Positions 27,746 through 36,883 of a stretch of 64,000 bases of DNA are shown here, piece after piece (position 1 is the stretch's first letter; every line of letters begins with the position of its first letter). The translations under genes were made by a program, and so were the position numbers. This DNA comes from JAAZMI01 sp050948785 (GTDB lineage: Bacteria > Bacillota > Dethiobacteria > DTU022 > UBA8154). Location: positions 198,365 through 262,364 of the forward strand of contig JBMNEM010000004.1 in NCBI GenBank assembly GCA_050948785.1, written 5' to 3'. The notes below the pieces were generated by a model. The model worked only from the letters and a program-made list of their open reading frames with translations, was not told where the DNA came from and ran no database searches.

Positions 27746-28378
27746 ATGAATGTACTGATTGTGGACGACCATCCGCTGGTTTGCAGCGGAATCAGAAATA
27801 TTTTGATCTCAGAAGAAAACATTGCCAACGTCATGCAGGCAAACAACATCAAAACCGCCATGGAGTTGATGTCCACACACAACTTTAACCTGGCTTTGGT
27901 GGACATGAGATTAAAAAATGAAACCGGTGTTGATTTTATTGAAGATGCCAAAAGTCGTTACCCGGAATGTAAATTTGTGGTCCTCTCATCTTCTTCCACG
28001 GCCAAGGATTTTGAGAAAGCAATAAAAGCAGAAGTTGACGGGTATATTTTAAAAGATGCCTTTCCTGAGGATATCATCTATGCTGTGAATACGGTACTCA
28101 GAGGAAGAAAATATTTTGACCCTGTTTTTATGGAAAAGAAAACTGACCCTGATCCCGGGCAGCCGTTAAAAAGCTCACATGAGCTGCTGTCACCAAGGGA
28201 GATGGAAGTGCTATTCTGCCTTGGCGCAGGACTTTCTAATAAAAAAATCGCTGATAAGCTCTTTATCAGCGAAAATACCGTAAAAAAACATGTCAGCCAG
28301 ATTCTTGCCAAACTGAACCTCGCCGATCGCACCCAGGCCGCCTTATATGCAAGTAAAATTAAGAACAATAACAATTGA
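27746..28378 (+). CDS. Response regulator, NarL/LuxR family
   Basis: Receiver domain with IVDDHPLVCSGI, phosphoacceptor in LALVDMRLKNETG and Lys in YILKDAFPEDI; C-terminal LuxR helix-turn-helix LSPREMEVLFCLGAGLSNKK, then SENTVKKHVSQILAKL. 210 aa. No kinase lies beside it, but the NarX-type kinase at 33549-35240 is in the nearby c-di-GMP-linked operon and is of the matching class. I infer that it controls the exported-protein genes convergent with it. Confidence 0.93.
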   Translation: MNVLIVDDHPLVCSGIRNILISEENIANVMQANNIKTAMELMSTHNFNLALVDMRLKNETGVDFIEDAKSRYPECKFVVLSSSSTAKDFEKAIKAEVDGYILKDAFPEDIIYAVNTVLRGRKYFDPVFMEKKTDPDPGQPLKSSHELLSPREMEVLFCLGAGLSNKKIADKLFISENTVKKHVSQILAKLNLADRTQAALYASKIKNNNN

Positions 28379-28445
28379 CTGCTCTATCCTGCCCCATAAC
28401 AAAAACCACACTGCCAATATTTACCTTTTAATTGCCATTACTAAC

Positions 28446-29009
28446 TTAGCCAATCTTCTCTTTGCCTGCTTCCCGTACTGCTTTAATTAAATCTTCGATG
28501 TCCTTAAGTTTTTCATCTTTGAGTTGTTCCTGTAAATCACATAAACTATTATGTTGATCCCAAAAATCAGGAACCTCGTCTTTATCTTCCTGGGAAGAAT
28601 TCCTGTAAAAGTCGGCCAACCCATCTAGGCAATGCTTGTATTGTTTGATTATATTTTTTAACCCCTTAGCTACATTTTGATAATTTTTGCATTCTTCCTG
28701 AAGCTCCTCAAGGGTAATGCCCCCCGGGGGAAGGTTGTTCAACTCAACTACGCGTGCTTCAAGAGCATTTTCAAACTGATCCATTTTATTGTAAATATAA
28801 ATATATTTGATATCCCTAAGAATGTTGATACCTTCCTGAATTGTCGTGTAATGGCCGCAACAGAATTCTTCTTCCTGAGGCTGGGAAATGTTCAGGGTAA
28901 ATCCAACTTCCGCCTTGTGACTCCATAATGCAAAGCTGGTTTTTATCAGAAAAATAGATGCCGCCAGTACCACCAGCATAAAAATAATGTTGGCTGCCGG
29001 TTTTTTCAT
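28446..29009 (-). CDS. Small exported protein with SipW-type signal peptide
   Basis: About 187 residues: MKKPAANIIFMLVVLAASIF, then TSFALWSHKAEVGFTLN. The aromatic-rich boundary after the hydrophobic core is like SipW-processed TasA/camelysin proteins. The mature part is helical and charged, with Cys in FCCGH, EECKNY, KHCLDG and SLCDL. The ATG at 29009 has GGAG eight bases upstream. Last gene of the exported-protein series. No family recognised; a structural or matrix role is inferred from neighbours. Confidence 0.65.
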   Translation of the reverse strand: MKKPAANIIFMLVVLAASIFLIKTSFALWSHKAEVGFTLNISQPQEEEFCCGHYTTIQEGINILRDIKYIYIYNKMDQFENALEARVVELNNLPPGGITLEELQEECKNYQNVAKGLKNIIKQYKHCLDGLADFYRNSSQEDKDEVPDFWDQHNSLCDLQEQLKDEKLKDIEDLIKAVREAGKEKIG

Positions 29010-29045
29010 ATCAATCACTCCAAGTAACCTTCACTGATTAACCTT

Positions 29046-29609
29046 CTACTTAATTTTCTGCTCAAATACTAAAAATATGTTGAATTTAAAATTATTGCAG
29101 TAACTTTTCGTTATCCTGACCTCGATGGATTCTGTTCCCCCGACATCAATGATAAGAGGGTCTTCAATAAGAGGGTCTTTGATAATTTCAAATTCCAAAT
29201 CACCCAAATCACCTGAATCGCCGGTAGTACTTTCAATTTCAACGCCTGTACATGTTACCGGTATGGTCCCGTTATTTTCAACAAAAAAAACCAAAACAGC
29301 GTGAAAAGGGTTATAGTAACTTACTACATCCATATCTACCTTATTTATCACATCATTACCGTCTTGCTGCGCTGTTAATGAAAGGGATTCATAGCCATCA
29401 GATTTTTCCCTTTCCAGCTCCACATCTATAATATTTACATTGATCTTGCCGGTAGAAATGGTACTGAAAATGTTAAACTGCTGGGTCCAGGAGGCATAAC
29501 TTACCCCCAGAAGCCCCAAGGCAGCAATAAGGACAATAAATATGGTCCCTTTCTGAAGAAGTTTTCCTGCTCTTTTTTTGCCTTTACGTTTTTTAAATAA
29601 AGCTGCCAT
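29046..29609 (-). CDS. TasA/CalY-like protein with SipW-dependent signal peptide
   Basis: 187 residues. A basic N-terminus (FKKRKGKKRAGKLL), core GTIFIVLIAALGLLGVSYA and then SWTQQFNIFSTISTGKINVN match the SipW-dependent signal plus first beta strand of TasA, the amyloid-like biofilm fibre protein. The mature domain is beta-rich. The ATG overlaps the TGA of the upstream gene as TGATG, so the two are translationally coupled. The fibre role is taken from the family. Confidence 0.75.
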   Translation of the reverse strand: MAALFKKRKGKKRAGKLLQKGTIFIVLIAALGLLGVSYASWTQQFNIFSTISTGKINVNIIDVELEREKSDGYESLSLTAQQDGNDVINKVDMDVVSYYNPFHAVLVFFVENNGTIPVTCTGVEIESTTGDSGDLGDLEFEIIKDPLIEDPLIIDVGGTESIEVRITKSYCNNFKFNIFLVFEQKIK

Positions 29610-30277
29610 CACTGTTCACTTTCACTTTCCGGTGAAGTCGGATCATTTTTGGGGAAGTACTGCACAAAAACCGGTACCAGCTTATATGACAAACCGGTCC
29701 CTCCCGTAAATTTTTCCCGGTTATCCTCAAACTGCTGGTTCAATTCCAGCACTATTTTTTCCGCTGGCTCTATTTTCCTGTATTCCAGGATCGCTGTCAA
29801 GGTATCGCCAAGCTCCTTCAAGCTAACATTTTTAAAAGAGCCCAACTTATCATCATGCTGTCCCCCATACCTGATTATTTTAATAACGCCCGAAAAAAAG
29901 ATTAAATTTGCCAAGGAATCATCATTATGATCAATTTCCATTTTGAATTCATCAACTGAAAGGGTAATGTTACTGATATTCTGAGCCGTAATACAAAATT
30001 CAGCGTGGGCCCCCGCATAAACATTTGCAGCTACCAGGTTGAGATCAGTTTTACTCATAATATGACCAAACCTGTTGCGCTGAAATTCCACCTCGGCGAG
30101 CACACCCACACTGGTGTCCAGCACCCGGCATTCCTCAGGAACAAGCTCCATCAAACTACCGCGGGCGGAATCCGGAGAGCCCTGAGCGCTGGCGATGGCA
30201 AAACTAAGCCCGATGATTATTAATAATACCACTGCAATCAGTAAAAGTGACTTATCCTTGCTAATCTTGATCCTCAT
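29609..30277 (-). CDS. Exported protein of the TasA/SipW cluster
   Basis: 222 residues, signal peptide SLLLIAVVLLIIIGLSFAIA followed by SAQGSPDSARGS, then a beta-rich mature region with two Cys (EECRVL, AEFCITAQN) and an acidic tail ESESEQ. The N-terminal part VAANVYAGAHAEFCITAQNI looks like the folded domain start seen in camelysin-type proteins, weakly. The ribosome site AAAGGGG lies inside a hairpin at 30289-30311. Coupled by overlap to the TasA-like gene. No firm family. Confidence 0.6.
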   Translation of the reverse strand: MRIKISKDKSLLLIAVVLLIIIGLSFAIASAQGSPDSARGSLMELVPEECRVLDTSVGVLAEVEFQRNRFGHIMSKTDLNLVAANVYAGAHAEFCITAQNISNITLSVDEFKMEIDHNDDSLANLIFFSGVIKIIRYGGQHDDKLGSFKNVSLKELGDTLTAILEYRKIEPAEKIVLELNQQFEDNREKFTGGTGLSYKLVPVFVQYFPKNDPTSPESESEQ

Positions 30278-30288
30278 GCGAATTTAAA

Positions 30289-30311
30289 CCCCTTTATATA
30301 ATGAAAGGGGA
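30289..30311 (-). promoter_or_regulatory. Hairpin enclosing the ribosome site of the exported-protein gene
   Basis: CCCCTTT and AAAGGGG pair across about eight bases; on the minus strand the second arm AAAGGGG is the likely ribosome-binding site, 11 bases before the ATG at 30277. Folding would hide it. Confidence 0.45.
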
Positions 30312-30360
30312 CAGACCTGAGAGCGGAATGTCCCCAAATGATTTGGATTTATTTTAAATG

Positions 30361-31058
30361 TTACTCGGTGGGGGCGTTGTACTGTTCAAAGGTAAGCATA
30401 ACTCTGCCAGAAAAACTCCGTTAATGATTTTCAGTTGTCATTTCGCACTGGTCCCAATAGGCAGTTCCTGGACTATGGTAACGTGTTGCCTCATCACCCG
30501 GGTTCAGTGTCCCCAATCGCAGCAGCGACAGCATTTGCCAGGTTATCTAGTTTTTCTTGGCGAGTTTCACCACTTATTTCGTCATCTCCAACCGTTAATG
30601 ATAAGATCATCCCATATAGCAGTTGATCGGTAACAGATAATCCCTCGCCGGAGGCCCTGAGCTTTTATTGTTCCCAGGTTTTTAAATTTACCTGGCTGGT
30701 AACTTGCAGTACCGGGATACAACTGTTCAATAGTATATTCTAATCTTGAAAGCGTGTTTTCACCCTCTCGAGACGAATCACCCTCAAAGGTTGCTACTGT
30801 AGGATACCTCGCAAATAATTAGCTCCAGCATTATCTGCTGTTACTGTCTATATCTTCCTCATCATCATAATGAGCCATTGCCATTGGCATCAACAATGAC
30901 ACTCGTTATGCCCTCGTCGCTCACTCACCATCACAAACAACTCACCGGTGGAAACTGCTGCTTGTGATGGTAAACGTCTGACTCCAGGCGGCATACCCGG
31001 CGCCCATTAATACCATCGCAGCTACAAGGGCCAACAGAATAAATCTTGTTTTCTTCAT
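30361..31058 (-). pseudogene. Decayed TasA/camelysin-like gene with SipW-type signal
   Basis: The ATG at 31058 has ribosome site AAGGGGAG and begins MKKTRFILLALVAAMVLMGA, then GYAAWSQTFTITS, a textbook SipW-dependent signal. The frame stops at once, while the adjacent frame reads AAVSTGELFVMVSE, the usual continuation. Further on, blocks such as SVTDQLLYGMILSLTVGDDE and the terminal LTFEQYNAPTE are also readable in shifted frames. Several frameshifts and stops make this a true pseudogene. It lies between the DUF5305 gene and the remaining exported-protein genes. Confidence 0.72.
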
Positions 31059-31236
31059 CTTAAATCTCCCCTTAATTTGTTCTTATCTTTAATTTCTTTC
31101 ATTAGATATTTCTTACTACAGTATCATTTTACTATTTATTTTTGTGTTGTTCATTACCCGGGATTACCATTTCTATGTAATCATATAGTTTATTTTTAAT
31201 AGCACTATAGTTTACCGTTATGGCACTAAAGTAGTA

Positions 31237-32334
31237 TTAAATGCTGATCTGATCGTTTCTATCGATTTCTACCGGAGGCAAACTTTCAGCTTCCGGCTTA
31301 ATCTCCCCGAATATTACCATGTAGTAAATTCTGCTGCTGTCAAAAACGTAAAACTCAATCTTTCTCTCCGTCCGCGTGTTAACTTTATAATAAAAAACCG
31401 GCTGGCCCACTTCATCGGCAATTTTAACCATATCCTCAACAGAATTGATGCTGATGAGATCCGAGTATTCATCTGGTATGGCCTGTTCCAAGCCCGCCAG
31501 CCTTTCCCCGTACTCCTTGAAAATGCCTGCCAAGGTTTTGTCAAAAGCATCCGGAGGAACTGCTTCCTGGATAAATATTGCTGCTAAAACTGTGATTACG
31601 AGGAAAAGAAACGAAAACACAAAAAATATCGTTACTTTCCCGGTATCAACAGGCAGCTGCAGGTTGATCAGCTCTGTGATGGCATCTTTCCCGACAATTT
31701 CAGGCGCACATTCTATTTGAAAAACATTTTCACCAATCGGAATAACAATATTGGGGCTCATTATGTCTTCCCTCGTACCTTTTTCTGTTGACACAAGAGT
31801 ACGGAGGTCAAAAACAACATTGAGTACCACCGGGCTGTTAACCTCTGAATCATGGAAAATTATTTCTTTTAATGTCAGATATTCATCAAGAGTTACTGGA
31901 ACTGTTATTTCAATTACCTTTTCTGACCTCTCGCTCCGTTCCACCTTTTTGGGAACCAAAATAAATTCCTTGCTCCACAGCACCTCATCTTCTCTTCCAT
32001 GGAGGCCCTGCAGATACGCTTTCACAAGATAATCAGTCTCGAGAATTGCAGGGGTACTACCTTTAAATTCGTATTTGAACTTTATATCCACGTGGTCAAC
32101 ATAATCGAGGACGTAATAGCGATCCATTCCCAGGTACTCTTGATCATACATGAGGTTAGGCCTTAAAAAAACTTTGTAGTCAATATTCCCCCTGCTTTGA
32201 TAGGCATAATGTACTTCTTCTTTCTCCTCATATTTTGCCACCTTTAATTCCAAAAGAGCATAGGCAGAAAAAACAAGGGTAAAAATTATACCTAATATGA
32301 CTACAATTCTTTTCATTGTTTTAGTTAATTTCAT
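31237..32334 (-). CDS. DUF5305-like membrane protein next to SipW
   Basis: 365 residues: N-terminal signal-anchor (MKRIVVILGIIFTLVFSAYA), a large extracytoplasmic beta-rich region (about 35-240), a second membrane helix (VTIFFVFSFLFLVITVLAAI) and a C-terminal cytoplasmic domain of about 100 residues containing SINSVEDMVKIADEVGQPVF. This layout and motif fit DUF5305 proteins, which usually lie beside SipW-type signal peptidases in clostridia and archaea. Function unproven; a partner in assembling or exporting the fibre-like proteins is plausible. TGAGGT precedes the ATG. Confidence 0.75.
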   Translation of the reverse strand: MKLTKTMKRIVVILGIIFTLVFSAYALLELKVAKYEEKEEVHYAYQSRGNIDYKVFLRPNLMYDQEYLGMDRYYVLDYVDHVDIKFKYEFKGSTPAILETDYLVKAYLQGLHGREDEVLWSKEFILVPKKVERSERSEKVIEITVPVTLDEYLTLKEIIFHDSEVNSPVVLNVVFDLRTLVSTEKGTREDIMSPNIVIPIGENVFQIECAPEIVGKDAITELINLQLPVDTGKVTIFFVFSFLFLVITVLAAIFIQEAVPPDAFDKTLAGIFKEYGERLAGLEQAIPDEYSDLISINSVEDMVKIADEVGQPVFYYKVNTRTERKIEFYVFDSSRIYYMVIFGEIKPEAESLPPVEIDRNDQISI

Positions 32335-32396
32335 TGTCTTACCTCAGGCAGTTGTTGAAATTCGGCTTTTCCCCTGCAATATTATTATCAGTGTTA

Positions 32397-33533
32397 TCAG
32401 TTTTTCAAAAGAAGATTTAACATTCCCAGTTTGGGAATCACACCTACCATTTTCCCCTTTAATTGCTCGGGCCCAACCGGCTTTGAATCCGGGGCACTGT
32501 TATTGTCCCCTTTAGTACGGAAATATCCATTTTCGTCTATTTCAATTATTCTATGAATAATGAATACCCGCTCCGCCGTCCAATAATGGATAACATCCCC
32601 CACCTGGACATCCTCAGCTTCACATTTTCTTATTAAGGCAATATCTCCCGGGTACAAGACAGGTTCCATGCTCCCCGTCAGGATTACGGTAGGAAATACT
32701 TGAAATACACCTACTGCAAACCATATGATGATCACAGAAATGATACTCACGGCGATCCATGAGCTGGGGTTGTTTTCCTTTTGTTCCCGGAACGTTACTT
32801 TTCTTGTCTTTTCTTTGTAGACATGTCTGATTACCAGCAAAAAGACTACCGGCATCATGATGCCGACAAATGCTTTGATGATCCATCTAAGATTTGGAAG
32901 AACAGGGATTACCCAGAATGGGAGGGAAGTAATGGAGGCATAGATGATTGCCGGATAGGCTCCCCCTAAATAAACCATATAAGTAAGCAAAATATTGCTC
33001 ATTATTTCTGGAAGGGCATATTCACCCAGGTACTGCACAATCTGCGGCCAGCCCTCAAGACTCGTTATTATTTTAAGGTTCAGCCTGTATAATGAAAACA
33101 CAACGACAGTCAAAATACTAAAGAGCCATAAATATTTTTTTTTGATACGGTTTATAACATAATTGCGCACATATTCCATCAACACCACGACGCTTCCAAA
33201 GCAAAATACGTTCGTAGCGATCCCTCGAAGGTCTTTGTGGTAAGGACTCCTGCCAATACCATCCCAGAAACCACCGGAAAAATAAACCGAAATATATAAA
33301 ATGGCACAGATAGCACTCCACATGAGCATAAAATTATATAGTTTTAACTTTCCCTTAAACCTGGTCCTGTCCTTTTTCCATACATAAAGGGATAACCCCA
33401 GCCAGAACAGGGGCTTAAAATAATACAAATAATTGGCGGCTCCTATTAATGACGGCAAAACATGATTGCCTAAGAGCAATGAAAACAGAATTATTAAAAT
33501 TAATATCAGCGCTTCGTATTCCCTTTTACCCAT
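32397..33533 (-). CDS. sipW: SipW-type (ER-type) signal peptidase I with long membrane N-terminus
   Basis: Cleaves signal peptides of the TasA-like proteins encoded downstream. The catalytic part is C-terminal: Ser in VILTGSMEPVLYPGD (about residue 290) and His in FIIHRIIEI, replacing the Lys of ordinary bacterial signal peptidases, followed by FRTKGDNNSAPD. The first ~270 residues hold about seven or eight hydrophobic segments, an extension far longer than in Bacillus SipW (about 190 aa in total). AAAGGAT precedes the ATG. Sits 15 bases behind the sensor kinase gene. Confidence 0.88.
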   Translation of the reverse strand: MGKREYEALILILIILFSLLLGNHVLPSLIGAANYLYYFKPLFWLGLSLYVWKKDRTRFKGKLKLYNFMLMWSAICAILYISVYFSGGFWDGIGRSPYHKDLRGIATNVFCFGSVVVLMEYVRNYVINRIKKKYLWLFSILTVVVFSLYRLNLKIITSLEGWPQIVQYLGEYALPEIMSNILLTYMVYLGGAYPAIIYASITSLPFWVIPVLPNLRWIIKAFVGIMMPVVFLLVIRHVYKEKTRKVTFREQKENNPSSWIAVSIISVIIIWFAVGVFQVFPTVILTGSMEPVLYPGDIALIRKCEAEDVQVGDVIHYWTAERVFIIHRIIEIDENGYFRTKGDNNSAPDSKPVGPEQLKGKMVGVIPKLGMLNLLLKN

Positions 33534-33548
33534 AAAGTCATCCTTTTT

Positions 33549-35240
33549 TCAGGCGAGCTTTTGCATAATATCTTTATTTGGGAATATTGCTTCAATTATG
33601 GTGCCGCGTTCTTGATCGGAAGTAATATCAATGCTGCCGTTAAATATTCTAACCAGGCTTTTAATATTATACAATCCCATACCCTGCTTTTCCATTTCTG
33701 CTTCAGCCAGGTCAAACCCAAGGCCATCATCTTTGATTGTTAAAAAAGTATTTGTATCGCCGCTGTTCAACTTTACCCAGACATTTTGGCATTTTCCATG
33801 CCTGATGGCATTCCCGGTACTCTCAATGATAATCCGATACAGCGCTTTCTTGGCTCCAGTGGAAAGATGGTCTTCAGCACCATCTAGATCAAGATGTATT
33901 TTCGTCCCGCTCAGCCTTTCCATATCCAACAGGTATGAAGACAAACTCTCCTTAAAAAGTTCTATCTGCTGTTTTTTATGGCTCAGATTATAGATAGTGG
34001 AACGCAAATCCTTGAGTGAGCTTTGAACAGTCTCCATAATTAGTGTCATTTGCTCTTTCTTTTGATTGTCAGCAATCCGCTCCCATTTTTTGATCGTATC
34101 GTAAGACATGCAAGACATGGCAAAAAGCCTCTGCGCTACACTGTCATGTATATCATCGGCAATGCGATTCTGCTCATCTGCAATCGCCAGCTCATAGTTT
34201 ACTGTTTCCACCTCAATTTTTTCCAAAAGCATGGCCCCGAGCCTGGAAAAAAAGCGGAGGCCTAGCGAATATTCGTCCTTATTCCATCCATCTTCCCTTT
34301 CCGGAAGTACTAAGCCAAGAATACCATAATCCCTGATATTGGAGACTTTGATCAAAACCACCCTCTTGCCTGTTTCCAGAGTATATAGGGAAATATCGTC
34401 TTTTGAAATTACGGAGTAATGCTCCTTGATTGTATCGACAAGCGACTCCCTTAATCCCCCGTTTATTGTTTTCAAAGACACCAGACGCTCCGTACACTCC
34501 GTCCTGCCACAGTCATAGTCATTAGGTAAAAAAAAAGCCGCTGACTTTGAAAAAATCTTTCCTGTAAAATCCAGAAGAATATGTAAAACCTCGCCTCTGT
34601 CTCTTTGGTTTGAAATTGCCTGCATTGCTTCATACATAAACATGATATTTGTAATCAGCTGCTTGATTTTTGCATGGGAGCTTTCCAGCTTTTCATTGGC
34701 CTCCCGCAATTCCTCTTTTTTTTGGGTAATAAGTCGATTATAATCAAAAAGTATATTTACCAGGATCAAAATCAAAACATAACTCAGGATAATATTTGAA
34801 TGTGACAGGAGATAATCTTTTAATTCCGGAGTGCCGGCCTGGTAATAACCTATTGCTGATAAAAGCATAAAATTGGCAATCAGATAAAAAGCTTTTTCTT
34901 TTGCCTGCATATAACAGGAGATAATCAGTAAAGGATTTAAAAAATACCAAATAAAGGGACTGTCCAGCCCCCCAGTCAGCACCATAAGCACAGATATGCC
35001 GGTTATTTCTACCAGGAGCAAAAAGTTTAGCTTCCATCTTACTTCCAGGCTGAGGCGATAAAGATACATTAAAAGTAAAGCAGAAACAGTGATGCACAGC
35101 GCCAGTAAAAGCATGGCAGAAACGGCATACTGTTCGAATATGCCATTGATCATATAAATGGACAGAGTCAAAAATATGGATATAATCCGGTATGACTCAA
35201 TGAGGCCGGTGATATTGCTTTTATAACTTTCCTTCAACAT
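33549..35240 (-). CDS. Membrane sensor histidine kinase, NarX/LiaS type
   Basis: About 563 residues. An N-terminal array of some six membrane helices (TM region to about 175), then a coiled coil (KKEELREANEKLESSHAKIK), a GAF-like region (about 220-350), the HisKA_3 dimerisation motif IADDIHDSVAQRLFAMS with the phospho-His and an HATPase (TIKDDGLGFDLAEAE, GMGLYNIKSL). ATG at 35240 follows AGGAGAG by ten bases; an ATG at 35276 overlapping the previous stop as ATGA is the alternative. Its natural partner class is NarL/LuxR regulators such as that at 27746. Confidence 0.9.
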   Translation of the reverse strand: MLKESYKSNITGLIESYRIISIFLTLSIYMINGIFEQYAVSAMLLLALCITVSALLLMYLYRLSLEVRWKLNFLLLVEITGISVLMVLTGGLDSPFIWYFLNPLLIISCYMQAKEKAFYLIANFMLLSAIGYYQAGTPELKDYLLSHSNIILSYVLILILVNILFDYNRLITQKKEELREANEKLESSHAKIKQLITNIMFMYEAMQAISNQRDRGEVLHILLDFTGKIFSKSAAFFLPNDYDCGRTECTERLVSLKTINGGLRESLVDTIKEHYSVISKDDISLYTLETGKRVVLIKVSNIRDYGILGLVLPEREDGWNKDEYSLGLRFFSRLGAMLLEKIEVETVNYELAIADEQNRIADDIHDSVAQRLFAMSCMSYDTIKKWERIADNQKKEQMTLIMETVQSSLKDLRSTIYNLSHKKQQIELFKESLSSYLLDMERLSGTKIHLDLDGAEDHLSTGAKKALYRIIIESTGNAIRHGKCQNVWVKLNSGDTNTFLTIKDDGLGFDLAEAEMEKQGMGLYNIKSLVRIFNGSIDITSDQERGTIIEAIFPNKDIMQKLA

Positions 35241-35272
35241 GCTAATATCTCTCCTGAACCAATTTCTTTGAT

Positions 35273-36319
35273 TCATTCCCTCTGATTATGTGAGAAGCTC
35301 AAAGCGCTTTCTTTCGAGATCAATCCCCGGGAATAGAGAGAATTAACATAATCTTCGATAGTAATCATCCCCAGAGATTTACTGGCCTTGATTACATCCG
35401 GGATCTGATAAATTTTATTTTCAATGATCAGGTTTTTTACAGCACTGGTCGCCAGTACAATTTCCATAGCAGGTATAGTGCCCTTTTCATCCTTGGTGGG
35501 AATCATCTGTTGTGAAATAATGGCCTGCAGAGTATGGTAAAGCCGCATTTTAATGTTATTCCTTTTATCAACGGGAAACATTTCAATTATATAGCGAATT
35601 GTTTTAACTGAGCCAACAGTATGCAGAGAGGCAATTACCAGATGGCCGTTTTCTGCTGCAGTAAGAGCGGCGGAAAAGATGTCAGGATCGCCGGAAAAGC
35701 TGATCATAATCACATCAGGATCCTGAGTCATGGCCGAATAAACCCCCTCCTGGAAGCTGTTGACGTCAATACCAATTTCTTTTTGATTGACAATGGACTT
35801 ATCGTGTTTAAATAAGTATTCAATCGGATCTTCAATGGTAATGATGAGGCACTCCCTGCTTTCACTTATTTTCTTGATAATAAAGGCCCTTGTTGCTGAT
35901 ATGCCGCTGTTTCTGTTACCGCAAATGAGAATGAGCCCGCTCTTTTTTTGATAAAGGTTCATAACCACATCAGGAATACCCAGTTCTTCCGCTGTTTTTA
36001 GCAGTCTATCCAAAATCCTGAAATTGATGGAAAAAGAGCCTCTCTGCATATAAACATTGGCCCGCAGCCTGCCGATATCTTTAATAACTAGCGGCAAGCT
36101 AAGATAGCGACTGGCCCTGAGGATATTTTTCTGTTCTTCATTAAGAAGCTCATTTAAAATATTTTCCGTATCCTTGGGAAAAACGGTTTCAAAGGGTATA
36201 TAGCTCAACTTTCCCTCGACCCGCATAGCCGGAACAGCCCCTGCCGTGATATGGATATCAGTAGCATTGCGCTCCTTTGCATATGACAGAATGTTAATAA
36301 AATAGTCAAGATTGGACAT
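35273..36319 (-). CDS. PilT-like protein with degenerate ATPase motifs
   Basis: 348 residues that align along their length with type IV pilus retraction ATPases: start DIHITAGAVPAMRVEGKL, Asp box TIEDPIEYLF, His-box ASLHTVGSVKTIRYII, and VKNLIIENKIYQIPDVI. Walker A is GNRNSGISAT where PilT has GPTGSGKST, so the essential Lys is Ile. Walker B reads DPDVIMISFSGD where PilT has DPDVILVGEMRD, losing the catalytic Glu and Arg. It should not hydrolyse ATP as PilT does. First gene after the c-di-GMP-II riboswitch; AAGGAG precedes the ATG. Confidence 0.85.
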   Translation of the reverse strand: MSNLDYFINILSYAKERNATDIHITAGAVPAMRVEGKLSYIPFETVFPKDTENILNELLNEEQKNILRASRYLSLPLVIKDIGRLRANVYMQRGSFSINFRILDRLLKTAEELGIPDVVMNLYQKKSGLILICGNRNSGISATRAFIIKKISESRECLIITIEDPIEYLFKHDKSIVNQKEIGIDVNSFQEGVYSAMTQDPDVIMISFSGDPDIFSAALTAAENGHLVIASLHTVGSVKTIRYIIEMFPVDKRNNIKMRLYHTLQAIISQQMIPTKDEKGTIPAMEIVLATSAVKNLIIENKIYQIPDVIKASKSLGMITIEDYVNSLYSRGLISKESALSFSHNQRE

Positions 36320-36431
36320 ATCTTCTCCTTAATAATTAATCGTCCGGATCCTCTTCAAATTGAAGAATATCATATTTTCTCAGCTTATTCCAGAACATCA
36401 GAACCCGGCTTCTTTAAAAAAATTTTAAGAA

Positions 36432-36535
36432 TAAAAAAAGACCATATCTCCCATGGTCGGTTACGCTACTGGCTCAATCCCGGCTTTAAGCGTCCATCTA
36501 TTAACCAGAGAGTCATCGCCTCCATAAAAATAGGA
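36432..36535 (-). promoter_or_regulatory. Cyclic di-GMP-II riboswitch (candidate) with terminator
   Basis: On the minus strand GGTTAATAGATGG is followed by ACGCTT, a variable hairpin, then AGTAGCGTAACCGACCATGG. This tail matches the most conserved part of the c-di-GMP-II class (AGUAGUGCAACCGACC), and ACGCT/AGCGT gives the expected stem. The last bases overlap the terminator stem at 36440-36458, so aptamer and terminator should exclude each other, predicting an ON switch. The downstream PilT-like gene and divergent GGDEF/HD-GYP gene fit. The family match is from memory of the consensus. Confidence 0.75.
36433..36458 (-). terminator. Expression-platform terminator of the riboswitch
   Basis: Minus strand GACCAT (36458-36453), loop GGGAGAT, ATGGTC (36445-36440), then TTTTTTT. 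It shares its first arm with the conserved aptamer 3' end. Confidence 0.85.
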
Positions 36536-36883
36536 TGTCATGATTCAACAAAATATTCTAATAAATATCATTTCTATTCCATCCCATGAAAATCCTGCTA
36601 CGGGAGGAAAAATTTGTGGCAAAACAGGTAATCCACTGGGTCTTTGTTATACCAAATATTAGCAATGAAAATAAAGGAAATCCCTTTTAAAATCCCTCTT
36701 TCCTCATAAGGTAAATTTACACCACAAAATGGATGTTGACATTATTAAATAAAAAAGGGTTTTGGAAAGTTATGTAGAAATTAACCATAAATTATTAGCC
36801 GCTTATACAATTTTGCGCTCGGATTACATAAATTATCAGTTATACTATTACAAGCCTTGTGGCAATATTTTGAAAGTATTTTG

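Noticed and set aside
30358..30633. Plus-strand frame of 91 codons
   Set aside because: It is antisense to the decayed TasA-like gene, with no ribosome site or protein-like features.
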